A stretch of DNA of 24,037 nt, taken from the NCBI GenBank assembly GCA_964373925.1, contig CAYJWS010000010.1, forward strand, positions 1 through 24,037, written 5' to 3'. Under the pieces are notes generated by a model. It saw nothing but the letters and a program-made list of their open reading frames with translations. It was not told the DNA's origin and did no database searches. Below are positions 7,325-16,300 of this stretch, piece after piece (positions within the stretch are counted from its first letter, which is position 1; each line of letters starts with the position of its first letter). A program made the position numbers and the translations under genes. Origin of the DNA: CAYJWS01 sp964373925. Lineage in GTDB: Bacteria; Patescibacteriota; Patescibacteriia; Buchananbacterales; GWA2-38-13.

Positions 7325-8227
7325 TTATTTTTTTATTTTATTTTTCTGCAAATCTTTCTCAATCCTATTTTTTTCTTCCTTTATTCGCTCTAGTATATTT
7401 CCTACGTTGACATCTTGCGTCGTCGTTGACGTGTCGCCTAAAAATTCCCGAATCGTCCTCTGCTTATCCTCCTCGCTCAAGTCCTCAAGGCTCTTAATGA
7501 TTTTTTTCACAACGTAGTCCGTTGCGTCATTTATTGTTTTTTGAGTTTCCTTATTGTCAATATAATTTTTTAATTTGTCCAAGAACTTCGTGTCCTGAAT
7601 GCTTTTTGTGTCAAACTTTATATTTTTATCGGCATATTCTTTTATGCGTTTTGCTGGCTCGAGCTCACGAACATCCACTAAAAGTTTGCCAAACTTCTCC
7701 AAAGATTTCTGCTTATATGCCTCAACAATCTCCTCTTTTGTTTTACTTTGTATGCTTTCAAAGATTCTCTGACGGATAAATTCCTGTTTTACGATGGAAT
7801 CCAAAATTTCTTTTTCTTTTTTTTCATCAATTACTTTTAAAAGTTTAGCATACAGTTCGCTCGAATCAGAAAGATATTTTTGCAGATATTTTTCTAATTT
7901 TTTCTTGTCAATTTTTTTAGTTTCTGATAATTTCTTTATTTCATAGAGCCTTTCATTGGAAATTCGAACAAGCTTCTGCGTCTTTTTCGATTCATCAGCC
8001 GTCAAGGATAGCTCAACTGATCGAAAAAGCTCTTTTATCCAATAAAAATTTGAATTGGGAAGAATTTTTGGTTCTTTGATTTCGAGATCTTGAGGCTTTA
8101 CATCCGCGACTGTATTAATTTTTACGGAAAAAAAATCAGAGCCCTTAAACAAAGGCTTTGAGTCTTGCATGGCATAAGAAAAAATAGGCGCCAGAAGCAA
8201 AATAAAAAAAATAAGAATTCTTTTCAT
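7325..8227 (-). CDS. secreted DUF5667-like coiled-coil protein (300 aa)
   Basis: Residues 1-19 form a clear signal peptide (MKR, hydrophobic core, then SYA before MQD), so the protein is exported. Residues about 52-100 read ILPNSNFYWIKELFRSVELSL..DESKKTQKLVRISNERLYEIKKL, matching the pattern I recall for DUF5667 (LP.S.fY.lK...e...l.lt.d...k....l..a..RL.E...L), a domain common in CPR exported proteins. The rest is charged and helical, rich in K and E, and probably coiled coil. Its ATG overlaps the alr stop by 4 nt (ATGA), implying translational coupling and a place as last gene of the T-box-controlled operon. Its molecular role is unknown; a cell-envelope role would fit alr as neighbour. Confidence 0.75.
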   Translation of the reverse strand: MKRILIFFILLLAPIFSYAMQDSKPLFKGSDFFSVKINTVADVKPQDLEIKEPKILPNSNFYWIKELFRSVELSLTADESKKTQKLVRISNERLYEIKKLSETKKIDKKKLEKYLQKYLSDSSELYAKLLKVIDEKKEKEILDSIVKQEFIRQRIFESIQSKTKEEIVEAYKQKSLEKFGKLLVDVRELEPAKRIKEYADKNIKFDTKSIQDTKFLDKLKNYIDNKETQKTINDATDYVVKKIIKSLEDLSEEDKQRTIREFLGDTSTTTQDVNVGNILERIKEEKNRIEKDLQKNKIKK

Positions 8228-9363
8228 CGCACGATAAATTTATTAACGCTTTCGCGAAGCTGTGTGAGCACCTCGTAATTAATGGTTCCAAGAAGCTTCG
8301 CGACATCATCTGCCGTAATTTCTTCTTTGCCCTGCCTGCCGATTATTGTTGCTCTATCTTCCACCTTCACGCTGGGTATGAGGGTAATATCGGCCATCAT
8401 AATATTCATGCATACTCTGCCGAGAATTTTCGCCCTTTTCCCCCGAATCAAAACGTACCCCACGTTGCTTTCCTCTCTACGAATGCCATCATAATAGCCA
8501 ACAGGCAAAACAGCAATTTTCATTTTCTTTTTCGCTGTAAAAGTGCAACCGTAGCTTACGCAATCCCCTTTTTGCAGATCTTTGATCTGGGCAATAGTTG
8601 TATGAAATGAAAGCGCCGGATAGAGTTTTATTCCCCTGCTCAAGCAATACGCCCTTACTTCTTCGCTGGGATAATAGCCATATATAGCGATGCCCGGACG
8701 GGCAAGATCAAAAGATGAAAATTTATCCGTAAGCATGGCGCCGCTATTCGCGCAGTGGATAATAAAATTATATCCTAAAATAAACTTGCTGATGCCAATA
8801 GCTTTCTGAAATTTTTGCATCTGCAGATAATAAAACTTTCTTTTGTTCGAAAGCTCGTCCGCTGTTGCAAAATGCGTGGCAATGCCTTCAATTTTCAGTC
8901 CAGGCATCTTTTTTACATTTTGAAGAAAGCTTGAAAGTTCATTAAGAGAAATCCCTTGCCGGTTCATGCCGGTATCGATTTTTACATGCACAAAAACTTT
9001 CTTTTTCTGGGCCAAAGCTTCGCGCGATAGGATCTTCGCGTCTTTGAGGTTGTATAAAAAAATTCTAACATTATGCTTTACAATCTTGGGCAGATCTTTC
9101 GGGCCGACGTATCCCATAATCATCATCGGGCAGCGAATGCCATAATTTCTTAGAAATATCGCTTCATCAGCGGAATCAACGCACAGCCAATCTGCGCCCG
9201 CGCCGATAAAAATCTTGGCACACTCCAAAAGCCCATGGCCATAGGCATTCGCCTTTACGCATGGGGCAAAAAGTGTATTTTTTCCAATAAGCCTTCGCGC
9301 TGTCGCAATATTTTTTTTAAACGCGCTCAATGAAAGCTCAATCCACGTTAATTCGCCTTTCAT
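8224..9363 (-). CDS. alr: alanine racemase
   Basis: PLP-dependent racemase making D-alanine for peptidoglycan precursors in the cytosol. The PLP lysine is K37 in FAPCVKANAYGHG. The opposite catalytic tyrosine is Y271 in DCVSYGCTFTA. Other marks are KIDTGMNRQG (about 128-137), ARPGIAIYGY (221-230), LPVGYYDG (286-293) and GRVCMNIMMADIT. At 379 residues the length is typical: a TIM-barrel N-domain and a beta C-domain. It starts 5 nt after the thrS stop, without a Shine-Dalgarno site, and ends in an ATGA overlap with the DUF5667 gene. D-Ala synthesis is therefore probably co-expressed with ThrRS under the upstream T-box. Presence of alr implies a D-Ala-containing wall. Confidence 0.96.
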   Translation of the reverse strand: MKGELTWIELSLSAFKKNIATARRLIGKNTLFAPCVKANAYGHGLLECAKIFIGAGADWLCVDSADEAIFLRNYGIRCPMMIMGYVGPKDLPKIVKHNVRIFLYNLKDAKILSREALAQKKKVFVHVKIDTGMNRQGISLNELSSFLQNVKKMPGLKIEGIATHFATADELSNKRKFYYLQMQKFQKAIGISKFILGYNFIIHCANSGAMLTDKFSSFDLARPGIAIYGYYPSEEVRAYCLSRGIKLYPALSFHTTIAQIKDLQKGDCVSYGCTFTAKKKMKIAVLPVGYYDGIRREESNVGYVLIRGKRAKILGRVCMNIMMADITLIPSVKVEDRATIIGRQGKEEITADDVAKLLGTINYEVLTQLRESVNKFIVR

Positions 9364-9368
9364 TTTTT

Positions 9369-11138
9369 TTAATTAATTTTTTTATTTTCTAAGGCATCAC
9401 GCACGAAGGCAATAAAATCTTTCTTGGAAATCGTTTCAACTTCTTTTTTTCCACGACTTCTCACGCTCACATCAATGCTGTTCGCCTCTTTCTCGCCAAC
9501 TACAAGCATAAAAGGAGATTTTTCTTTTTCCGCCTTTCGTATTTTATATCCTACTGTCTCGTTGCTTTCATCAGTTTCTACTCGAAACCCTTCATCTGCA
9601 AATTCCCGTGCGAGATTTTTGGCATGAGAAATATAATCTTTTGATACGGGAATAATCTGAATCTGCACGGGCGAAAGCCATAGAGGAAACGCTCCCGAAA
9701 AATGCTCAATAATAATAGCTAAAAATCTCTCGATAGATCCCATAATAGCGGCATGAAGCATGACGATCCGCTCCTTTTCTCCCTTTTCGTTAATACACGA
9801 GAGATCAAATCGCTCAGGCATATTCATATCGATCTGAATAGTGGCTACCTGCCATTCCCTACCCAAGGAATCCTTGCCGATAAAATCAATTTTTGGACCA
9901 TAAAACGCAGCTTCACCAAGCGCTTCAATGACGTAAACTTTTTTTTCTTTGATGATCAAACGCAAAATATCTTCAGCCTTTTTCCAAATTTCCGGCGTCC
10001 CAAGATATTTACTCATTTCCTTTGGATCATGAAATGACAGGCGAACCTGAAGGTCAAAGCCAACAGCGCCATAAAATAAATGAATAATATCCCAAATTTT
10101 TAAAGCTTCTTCCTTCACTTGTTCAAGACGGCAAAATACATGCGCGTCATCTTGAGTAATGCTGCGTACCCTTGAAAGACCCTGAAGCTCGCCCGTTTGC
10201 TCATCTCGGTATACCATGGTAGTATTGGCATATCTTTGAGGCAATTCGCGGTAACTATGCTGGCGTCGCGCGTAAATCTGCGTATGGTGCGGGCAGTTCA
10301 TGGGCTTCATGACAAACAGATGCTCTTCACGCGTCACGATCTTAAAAAGTTCATTTTGAAATTTCTCCCAATGCCCGCTCTTTTCATAAAGCTCCTTTTT
10401 CGTAATATGAGGAATTTCCACTTTTTCATATCCTCGATCTTTGCGTAACGCCCAAACAAAATCATCCAAAATATCACGCAAAAGCGTTCCCTTGGGCGTC
10501 CACAACGGCAGTCCCGCCCCAACAAGCTCGGAAAACGTGAATAGATCCAGCTCAACGCCAAGCTTTTTATGGTCGCGTTTTTTTGCTTCTTCAATTCTTG
10601 CGAGATGCTCAGTAAGCTGTTTTTCATTTTCAAAGGCAACTCCGTAAATTCTCTGAAGCATGGGCCTTTTTTCATCTCCGCGCCAATATGCCCCTGCTAT
10701 TTTAGTGAGTTTAAACGCGCTTATTTTTTTTGTAGAATCAACATGTCCGCCCCTACATAGATCCTTGAATCTCTTTTTGCCTTTTTTATCCGTCAAAGTA
10801 TAAAAGCTCACTTTTTTTTCTCCATCTTTTTTTAAATCCTGCGCCAGCTCTTTTTTGTACGGCTGATTCTTCTTTTCAAGATACGCTATCGCCTTATCAA
10901 TTTCAATATCATACCCTTCCATGGTCTGCCCCTCGGCAATGATTTTTTTCATCCTTTTTTCAATCTTTAGCAGATCCATATGGGAAAAGGATTTCCCCAC
11001 GAGGTCAAAATCATAATAAAATCCATCTTCAATGACAGGGCCTATGGCAAGCTTTGCCTCTGGATACATTTGCAACACCGCCTGCGCGAGAATATGCGCG
11101 AGCGTATGTCGCATTTTGTAAAGTTTGTCTTGTTCCAT
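9369..11138 (-). CDS. thrS: threonyl-tRNA synthetase lacking the TGS domain
   Basis: Class II synthetase that charges tRNA-Thr. The protein begins directly in the editing domain: HTLAH (H11, H15) and CRGGH (C128, H132), which hydrolyses Ser-tRNA-Thr. The catalytic core has motif 2 (YRDEQTGELQGLSRVRSITQDDAHVF) and the zinc ligands C282 (MKPMNCPHH), H333 and H462, spaced much as in E. coli C334/H385/H511. The anticodon-binding domain is at about 485-585. At 589 residues it lacks the roughly 60-residue TGS domain of the 642-residue E. coli enzyme. The motif-3 region reads MLHAAIMGSIERF, where many ThrRS have HRA. There is no Shine-Dalgarno site. It lies 9 nt after the GNAT gene and under a T-box. 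Confidence 0.97.
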   Translation of the reverse strand: MEQDKLYKMRHTLAHILAQAVLQMYPEAKLAIGPVIEDGFYYDFDLVGKSFSHMDLLKIEKRMKKIIAEGQTMEGYDIEIDKAIAYLEKKNQPYKKELAQDLKKDGEKKVSFYTLTDKKGKKRFKDLCRGGHVDSTKKISAFKLTKIAGAYWRGDEKRPMLQRIYGVAFENEKQLTEHLARIEEAKKRDHKKLGVELDLFTFSELVGAGLPLWTPKGTLLRDILDDFVWALRKDRGYEKVEIPHITKKELYEKSGHWEKFQNELFKIVTREEHLFVMKPMNCPHHTQIYARRQHSYRELPQRYANTTMVYRDEQTGELQGLSRVRSITQDDAHVFCRLEQVKEEALKIWDIIHLFYGAVGFDLQVRLSFHDPKEMSKYLGTPEIWKKAEDILRLIIKEKKVYVIEALGEAAFYGPKIDFIGKDSLGREWQVATIQIDMNMPERFDLSCINEKGEKERIVMLHAAIMGSIERFLAIIIEHFSGAFPLWLSPVQIQIIPVSKDYISHAKNLAREFADEGFRVETDESNETVGYKIRKAEKEKSPFMLVVGEKEANSIDVSVRSRGKKEVETISKKDFIAFVRDALENKKIN

Positions 11139-11147
11139 ATATTTTAA

Positions 11148-11702
11148 TTATTTTTTCTTATTTTTTTTAAAAAATTCATCTCGTAAAATTCCCATGATAA
11201 CTTCATCGTAATAATGCCCTGATCTAAACCTATGCTGGCGCAACACTCCCTCCTGCCTAAAACCAAGCCTCTTGTATGATTTATACCCTCGTATATTGAA
11301 AGAATAGACATGAAGATATATCCTTGTAAGCTTTAATTTTTTAAAACCATATTCAAGTATAAGCTTACCGGCCTCTGTTCCGCACCCTTGTCCCCAATAT
11401 TTTTTATTTCCAATAAACACGCCGTATACCGCCCTTTTATTATGCTTGTCTATCTTGTCAAGTCCTATGGTTCCTATGTGTGTGCCGTCTATTGAGTCAA
11501 GAGCAAACTGAACGCCGTTGCTGCTTTTTTTCTTTTTTATTATATATTCTCTTTCATCTTTAAGGCTCGGCCGTGGCTGTTCATGGATCTCTAAAAATTT
11601 TGTTACTTCGGGGTCGCTTAGCCATTGAGTAAAATTCTTCGCGTCTTTGAGCGACAATGGCCGTAGTATAACTTTTTTTCCTGAAATCGTAGGCACTCTC
11701 AT
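11148..11702 (-). CDS. RimJ/RimL-type GNAT N-acetyltransferase (184 aa)
   Basis: GNAT enzyme of the RimJ/RimL (Acetyltransf_3) type; substrate unknown. The start VPTISGKKVILRPLSLKDAKNFTQWLSDPEV is typical of this branch. The acetyl-CoA site is FIGNKKYWGQGCGTEAGKLILEYGF (about 96-120), with GQGCGTEA as the phosphate loop. LHVYSFNIRGYKSYKRLGFRQEGVLRQHRFRSGHYYDEVIMGIL closes the fold. It is the first gene after the T-box leader and ends 9 nt before thrS, so its expression should respond to uncharged tRNA-Thr. An acetyltransferase regulated with ThrRS could act on an amino-acid-like compound, ribosomal protein or antibiotic, but nothing in the sequence decides this. AAGGA lies about 12 nt before the ATG. 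Confidence 0.9.
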   Translation of the reverse strand: MRVPTISGKKVILRPLSLKDAKNFTQWLSDPEVTKFLEIHEQPRPSLKDEREYIIKKKKSSNGVQFALDSIDGTHIGTIGLDKIDKHNKRAVYGVFIGNKKYWGQGCGTEAGKLILEYGFKKLKLTRIYLHVYSFNIRGYKSYKRLGFRQEGVLRQHRFRSGHYYDEVIMGILRDEFFKKNKKK

Positions 11703-11746
11703 GCTAAGAATAGTTCCTTACATTCTTATTCATTATACATAACTCC

Positions 11747-11799
11747 AAAAAAATCTCCCATCCCTAAAATACTTAAAAAATATTTTTGGGACGAGAGAT
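11747..11799 (-). terminator. regulated terminator of the T-box leader
   Basis: Minus strand: ATCTCTCGTCCC continues into AAAAATA and pairs with TATTTTA and GGGATGGGAGAT, giving about 18 bp with one mismatch and two G-T pairs, then a run of seven T. The 5' arm (11781-11799) shares TCTCGTCCC with the antiterminator, so the two are mutually exclusive. Confidence 0.88.
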
Positions 11800-11855
11800 T
11801 CTCCCGTGGTTCCACCCAACTTCCTTATTCGCAATCTCTGCGAACAGGCTCTTAA

Positions 11856-12010
11856 TGAGGCCATCTAAAAACTGCCCGACGACGCCCACGTGTCATCCCG
11901 AATCCTGTCCTGATGAATATCGGGATTGTTTCGGGATCCCATAGCTAAGCCAAATTATCTTCATAGAGATTCTGAAACAAGTTCAGAATGACAATTTTTA
12001 GATGGCCTCA
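11856..12010. repeat. 155-bp inverted-repeat block inside the T-box leader
   Basis: TGAGGCCATCTAAAAA (11856-11871) and its exact reverse complement (11995-12010) flank a palindrome-rich insert. The arms would fold the block into one extended hairpin, leaving Stem I and Stem III of the T-box adjacent in space. Confidence 0.85.
11891..11993. mobile_element. MITE-like element, TGTCAT termini (103 bp)
   Basis: It begins TGTCATCCCGAA and ends TTCAGAATGACA, an imperfect 12-bp terminal inverted repeat with several internal hairpins (ATCCCGA/TCGGGAT and others). There is no coding capacity. The same termini and size occur at 21896-22003, so this is a dispersed, probably non-autonomous repeat. No transposase is present in the window. 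Confidence 0.65.
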
Positions 12011-12098
12011 ATATATATTTGTATTGAGGTTTAGCCTTTAAAATTGAAAAGGATAGTCTGTGCTGTTGGTGGCAGCACCAATCGCCTCAAGTATTTAC

Positions 12099-12127
12099 AT
12101 TATAAAAAAATACAACACATCTGTCAA
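12099..12127 (-). promoter_or_regulatory. perfect consensus sigma70 promoter of the T-box/thrS operon
   Basis: Minus strand: TTGACA (12122-12127), 17-bp spacer, TATAAT (12099-12104), both hexamers exact. It begins 3 bp beyond the stop of the upstream gene, so transcription should start near 12092. Confidence 0.93.
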
Positions 12128-12130
12128 ATA

Positions 12131-13288
12131 TCATTTAATGCGAATTTCAATCCTCTCGTCAAGCCTCGGAATCCTGCGAAACCATGAGGGGAAAAATTGT
12201 ATTTCCACGTTTTCAACTTCTTTAAAATCCTTAAAATATTTTTTTGCGTTTTCTTCGCTTTGGCCTCGAATTTTTGACTTGTTAAAAATATCGCTTTCAG
12301 AACGCACTTGCGCCTTGCCTTCCGCGTACACCTTAACATACGCAACACCTTCTTCTCTGTCAATTTTTTCCACGGTGTATATAATGCTCTTTGGATCAAT
12401 ATCCTTCAATTCCTTGCCAGAAGAAAGCGTGGAAGAGAGTTTTTTTTTCATAACATTAATTATGTGGATTTCATCAAAAACAATTGCCATAATTTTCGCC
12501 TTGGCGCTTGCCTCAATAGAATCCCTTTCTTCGCCAATAACACCAACAATTTTTTTCTCAATAATCTCTTTTTGCATGAGTTTTGAATAGAGGGCTTCTT
12601 CATCTGTAAGTTTTTCTTTAAGCAAGTTAAGCGATGAATCGTCTATCGCCTCCAAAAGTTTTTTATCAATAAGGTTTAGGTCCTGCTCGGATACGATAGG
12701 AACAGAATTCTCGCCCGGCTTAAGCATGTGATCCAGCTCTGCATAAATTATTTCTTGCAAATCTTTTCCAAGTCCGGGAATCGTAAATTTTGTCGGCTGC
12801 AATTCTGAAAATATTTCGGGTTTGTCCGGATATATGCGCGCGGAAATCGCGCCTCCTGCGGGAATCAAAACCCTATCTTTTATTCGAAAAAGCGTCCCAT
12901 CTGCCGCCAAAAGCCTTGTGGTCGCGACAAGGATTTGGTCTTTTGAAAAATTATTTATGAGCTTAACGCTCCCTATAGTATCATCAAAAACTATCTTTTT
13001 ACCTAGAGTGGCCGATGTAACGGTACTTTCAACTTCATAAGCGAACATTTTCCCCTGTATAAGAGTTTCGTTTACGCCGCCTTGCCCTTCCTGCGAATTC
13101 TCTTTGATTTGAACCTCGGTGTCAGCGCTCACTTTTTGAAACGCGGAAATAATGGTAACTTCGGCTTTTCCAAAAACATAATAAAAAACGCTCAAAGACA
13201 AAAGGCAGGTAATAACAAAAAAATACAAGGCTATTCTCGAGTATCTTTTAGGTACGATGTGGGTATTGTGTGTTTTTATTTTTAACAT
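12131..13288 (-). CDS. membrane-anchored baseplate-J-like protein (385 aa)
   Basis: Residues about 18-40 form one membrane anchor after a basic N-terminus, so most of the protein lies outside the cytosol. Residues about 110-190 contain VKLINNFSKDQILVATTRLLAADGTLFRIKDRVLIPAGG, then ARIYPDKPE and PTKFTIPGLGKDLQEIIYAE. This is a pattern I recall from CPR membrane proteins annotated with a baseplate-J/gp47-like domain. The C-terminal half is mixed and ends in a YFKDFKEVENVEIQFFPSW module. It is a chromosomal envelope protein of unknown function rather than phage tail: no other phage genes are near. It starts 15 nt after the dnaE stop, so it is probably co-transcribed with dnaE. No terminator separates it from the next promoter. 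Confidence 0.7.
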   Translation of the reverse strand: MLKIKTHNTHIVPKRYSRIALYFFVITCLLSLSVFYYVFGKAEVTIISAFQKVSADTEVQIKENSQEGQGGVNETLIQGKMFAYEVESTVTSATLGKKIVFDDTIGSVKLINNFSKDQILVATTRLLAADGTLFRIKDRVLIPAGGAISARIYPDKPEIFSELQPTKFTIPGLGKDLQEIIYAELDHMLKPGENSVPIVSEQDLNLIDKKLLEAIDDSSLNLLKEKLTDEEALYSKLMQKEIIEKKIVGVIGEERDSIEASAKAKIMAIVFDEIHIINVMKKKLSSTLSSGKELKDIDPKSIIYTVEKIDREEGVAYVKVYAEGKAQVRSESDIFNKSKIRGQSEENAKKYFKDFKEVENVEIQFFPSWFRRIPRLDERIEIRIK

Positions 13289-13303
13289 AATAAATAAAAA
13301 AAA

Positions 13304-16300
13304 TTAAGAACGCACGGAATTTTCCACTTGTATGGAATTTTTCCCGAAAATATCCGCGATATGCGCTTGAAAATCCGAGTCAATGGACACTTTATATGGC
13401 GTTATTATTCTTCGAGGTGTGCTGGCGCCATTTTGTATGTTGAGGCATACCTGATACCCTCCGGGGTTTTTCAAAAGAATTTCTTTTAATTTTTGTAATT
13501 TTTCTTTATCTTCCATGCTGGGAATATGGATATGAATCCTTCCCCCATCTTCATATCTGAAAACAGGCGGTGCGCTATCAGGGGTTTTTTTATAAAATCT
13601 CTTATTGCCGTCTGAGCCAATATTCCGCCTCATTGCCTCGTCAAGCTGATATGAGACATCCTTAATATTTTCTTTATTTATTATTTTTGCGGCGTTACAG
13701 ATGAGCTTTGTTTCCCCATCTTTGTCAGATAGCTTACAGAGCATCATAATCAGGTTATCTTCCTGCCACAATACCTCATTGTCCTTCAATATGCTTGGAA
13801 AAATAATCGCTTCCGCGCTTCCTGCCACGTCTTCCATCCTCGCGAAAAGCATGCTCTCGCCTTTTTTTGTAATTATTTTTTTTAAGCTCGTTAAGACTCC
13901 GACAACCTTGAGATTTTTATTGCGGAATTGCGCAGGATATTTATTTATTTCTTCAAAAGAAGTTATATTTTGATCAACAAGCAAATCAAGAATATGGTGC
14001 ATCGGATGCGAAGAAAGATACAACCCTAAAAATTCTTTTTCCCAGCTCAAACGCTGTTTTTCACTCGCGTTCTCTGCTTCATCCAATAAAAGTTTGGGCA
14101 GAGCCGAAGATTGGGCCATCATGCCAAAAAGACTTGCCTGTTTTGTTTCGGCCTCCTGATGCGTGTTCTTTACGAATGAGAGCATTTTTTCCACGTTAAA
14201 CAAAAGCTTGTTTCTTTCTCCAAACCTGTCAAGCGCGCCGGATTTAGCAAGCGCTTCAATAGATTTCTTGTTTAAATCTTTGACCTTAATCCTGCTTAAA
14301 AAATCTTCAAGACTCTCGAAATGCCCGTTCGCTTTACGCTCGCGTATGATTTCCTTAACGATATTTTCGCCTAAATTTTTTATTGCATTAAGGCCAAAAC
14401 GTATTTTATTGCTTGTTTTCTTTGAATCAACTTCTAAAGAATCATATACAACCGTAAAAGTGGAAAAACTCTCGTTTAAATCAGGAGGCAAAACCTCTAG
14501 CCCCATCGAGCGACACTCCGCAATTTCAATGGCAATCCTATCCATGTTGCCCTGATCCGATGTGAGAAGCGAAGCCATAAACTCCGCGGGATAGCGCGAC
14601 TTAAGATACGCCGTTTGGTAGGCTATCATAGCGTAGCACGCCGCGTGGGACCGATTAAAGCCGTATCGCGCGAAAGGCAAAATAAATTCCCAAATGGCTT
14701 TTGCGACCTCGGGCTTGATTTTATGCGTAATCATTCCCTGAATCATTTTTTGTTCTTGTTCTTGGAGAAGCGAGGCGATTTTTTTTCCAACCGCTTTTCT
14801 CAAAACATCAGCTTCACCGTAGCTAAAGCCGGCAATTCTCCTTGCAATTTCCATAATCTGCTCTTGGTATACCGCAATGCCGTATGTTTTTTCAAGTATT
14901 GGCTTGAGCTGGGGATCAAGATACGTCACCTTTCGCCTTTTGTGCTTGCCATCAATATAATCCGGAATAAACTCCATAGGTCCCGGGCGATAGAGCGATA
15001 CCATCGCGATAATATCTTCAAATTCCGTGGGTTTGAGCATTTTTAAATACCTTTTCATGCCCGCGCTTTCAAGCTGAAATACACCAGTGGTTTCGCCTCG
15101 CTGCAAAAGTTCATAGGGAGCCTCATCTTCCAAAGAAATCTTTGTCATGTCAATATCAATGCCTCGCGCCTTTATTAAAATTTCCAAAGTATTTTCAATA
15201 ATCGTTAAGTTTGCGAGGCCTAAAAAATCCATTTTCAAAAGCCCGAGATCTTCAATGGCGTGCATTTCAAACTGCGTCATGATGGATTCCTCGCTGTTGG
15301 TGCTGATCTGGCGGGGAGTGTATTTATCGGTTTCCTCTTTGGTAATAACAACTCCGCACGCGTGTGTTGAGGCATGCCGCACACATCCTTCAACGCGCAT
15401 GGCTGTTTCAATAAGCTTTTTGCCTTGAGGATCATTCATAATCTCTTTAAACTCCGGAACCGATGAAAGCGCTTCATGCAAAGATACGCCCATAGGTATC
15501 ATTTTTGCTACCTTATCGCAGTACACGTAGGGCAAGCTCATCGCTCGTCCAACGTCACGAATAGACGCGCGGGCCGCCATGGTTCCAAATGTTATAATCT
15601 GCGCGACATGGTCATGCCCGTATTTTTCGCTCACATATTTTAAAACTTCATCTCGGCGGGTATCGGCAAAATCCGTATCAATATCAGGCATCGATATTCT
15701 CTCTGGATTCAAAAATCTCTCAAAAAGCAAATCATAAGTAATAGGATCTATGTCTGTAATCTTCGTCAAATACGCAACCAGGCTTCCTGCGGCCGAACCG
15801 CGGCCAGGCCCAACAACTATGCGATTATTCTTTGCCCACACAATAAAATCAGATACAATAAGAAAATACGATGCGTATCCGGTTTTTTTTATGACTGACA
15901 ATTCATACTCAAGCCGTTTTTTTAATTCTTCAGAGACATCGTGCGTGCCATACCGCTCTAAAAAGCCTTTCTGGCACAATTCGTAAAGGTACTCATCCGG
16001 CGTTTTATTTCCCGGCACCTCAAAGGAAGGAAGCTGAATTTTCCCAAATTCTATATCAAGGCTGCACTGCTCGGCAATCTCGAGTGTATTAGAAATAGCC
16101 TCGGGATGCTCGGTAAAATCTTTTTTCATCCTCTCTGGCGATTTAAAAGAAAAATCCTCGTGCATATACGACATCCTGTCCTTGTCGTCAAGAGTCTTTT
16201 TCATCTGTATGCACATCATCACATCTTGGGCAAAGGCGTCTTCAATCTTTGGATAATGAGAATCATTAGTCGCGACTATGGGAATGTCAAGCTCCTTCGA

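Larger units (their letters stand above)
11747..12092 (-). ncRNA. T-box riboswitch leader (tRNA-Thr sensing) of the GNAT-thrS-alr operon
   Basis: Minus-strand leader RNA of about 345 nt. The T-box core is exact: GGG, bulge TGGAACC (8-14 of 11808-11817), helix ACGGGA/TCTCGT, CCC, together 11788-11817, the antiterminator. It competes with a strong terminator (arms 11753-11771 and 11781-11799, then T7). A 6-bp hairpin TTCGCA/TGCGAA (11828-11844) occupies the usual Stem III place. The 5' part is closed by TTGAGG/CCTCAA (12085-12090 with 12024-12029). It contains hairpin 12060-12078, whose 7-nt loop CCACCAA displays the threonine codon ACC. The TGGA of the bulge would pair with a tRNA ending UCCA. 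A repeat block (11856-12010) is inserted between Stem I and Stem III. The T-box itself is secure; specifier placement is inferred. Confidence 0.88.

Noticed and set aside
12060..12590. 176-residue plus-strand open frame
   Set aside because: It overlaps the T-box leader and is antisense to the baseplate-J-like gene, with low-complexity serine-rich sequence; a shadow.
12131..13288. Prophage remnant, suggested by the baseplate-J-like domain
   Set aside because: No phage capsid, terminase, integrase or other tail genes nearby, and the protein is membrane anchored and follows dnaE; such proteins are ordinary in CPR genomes.
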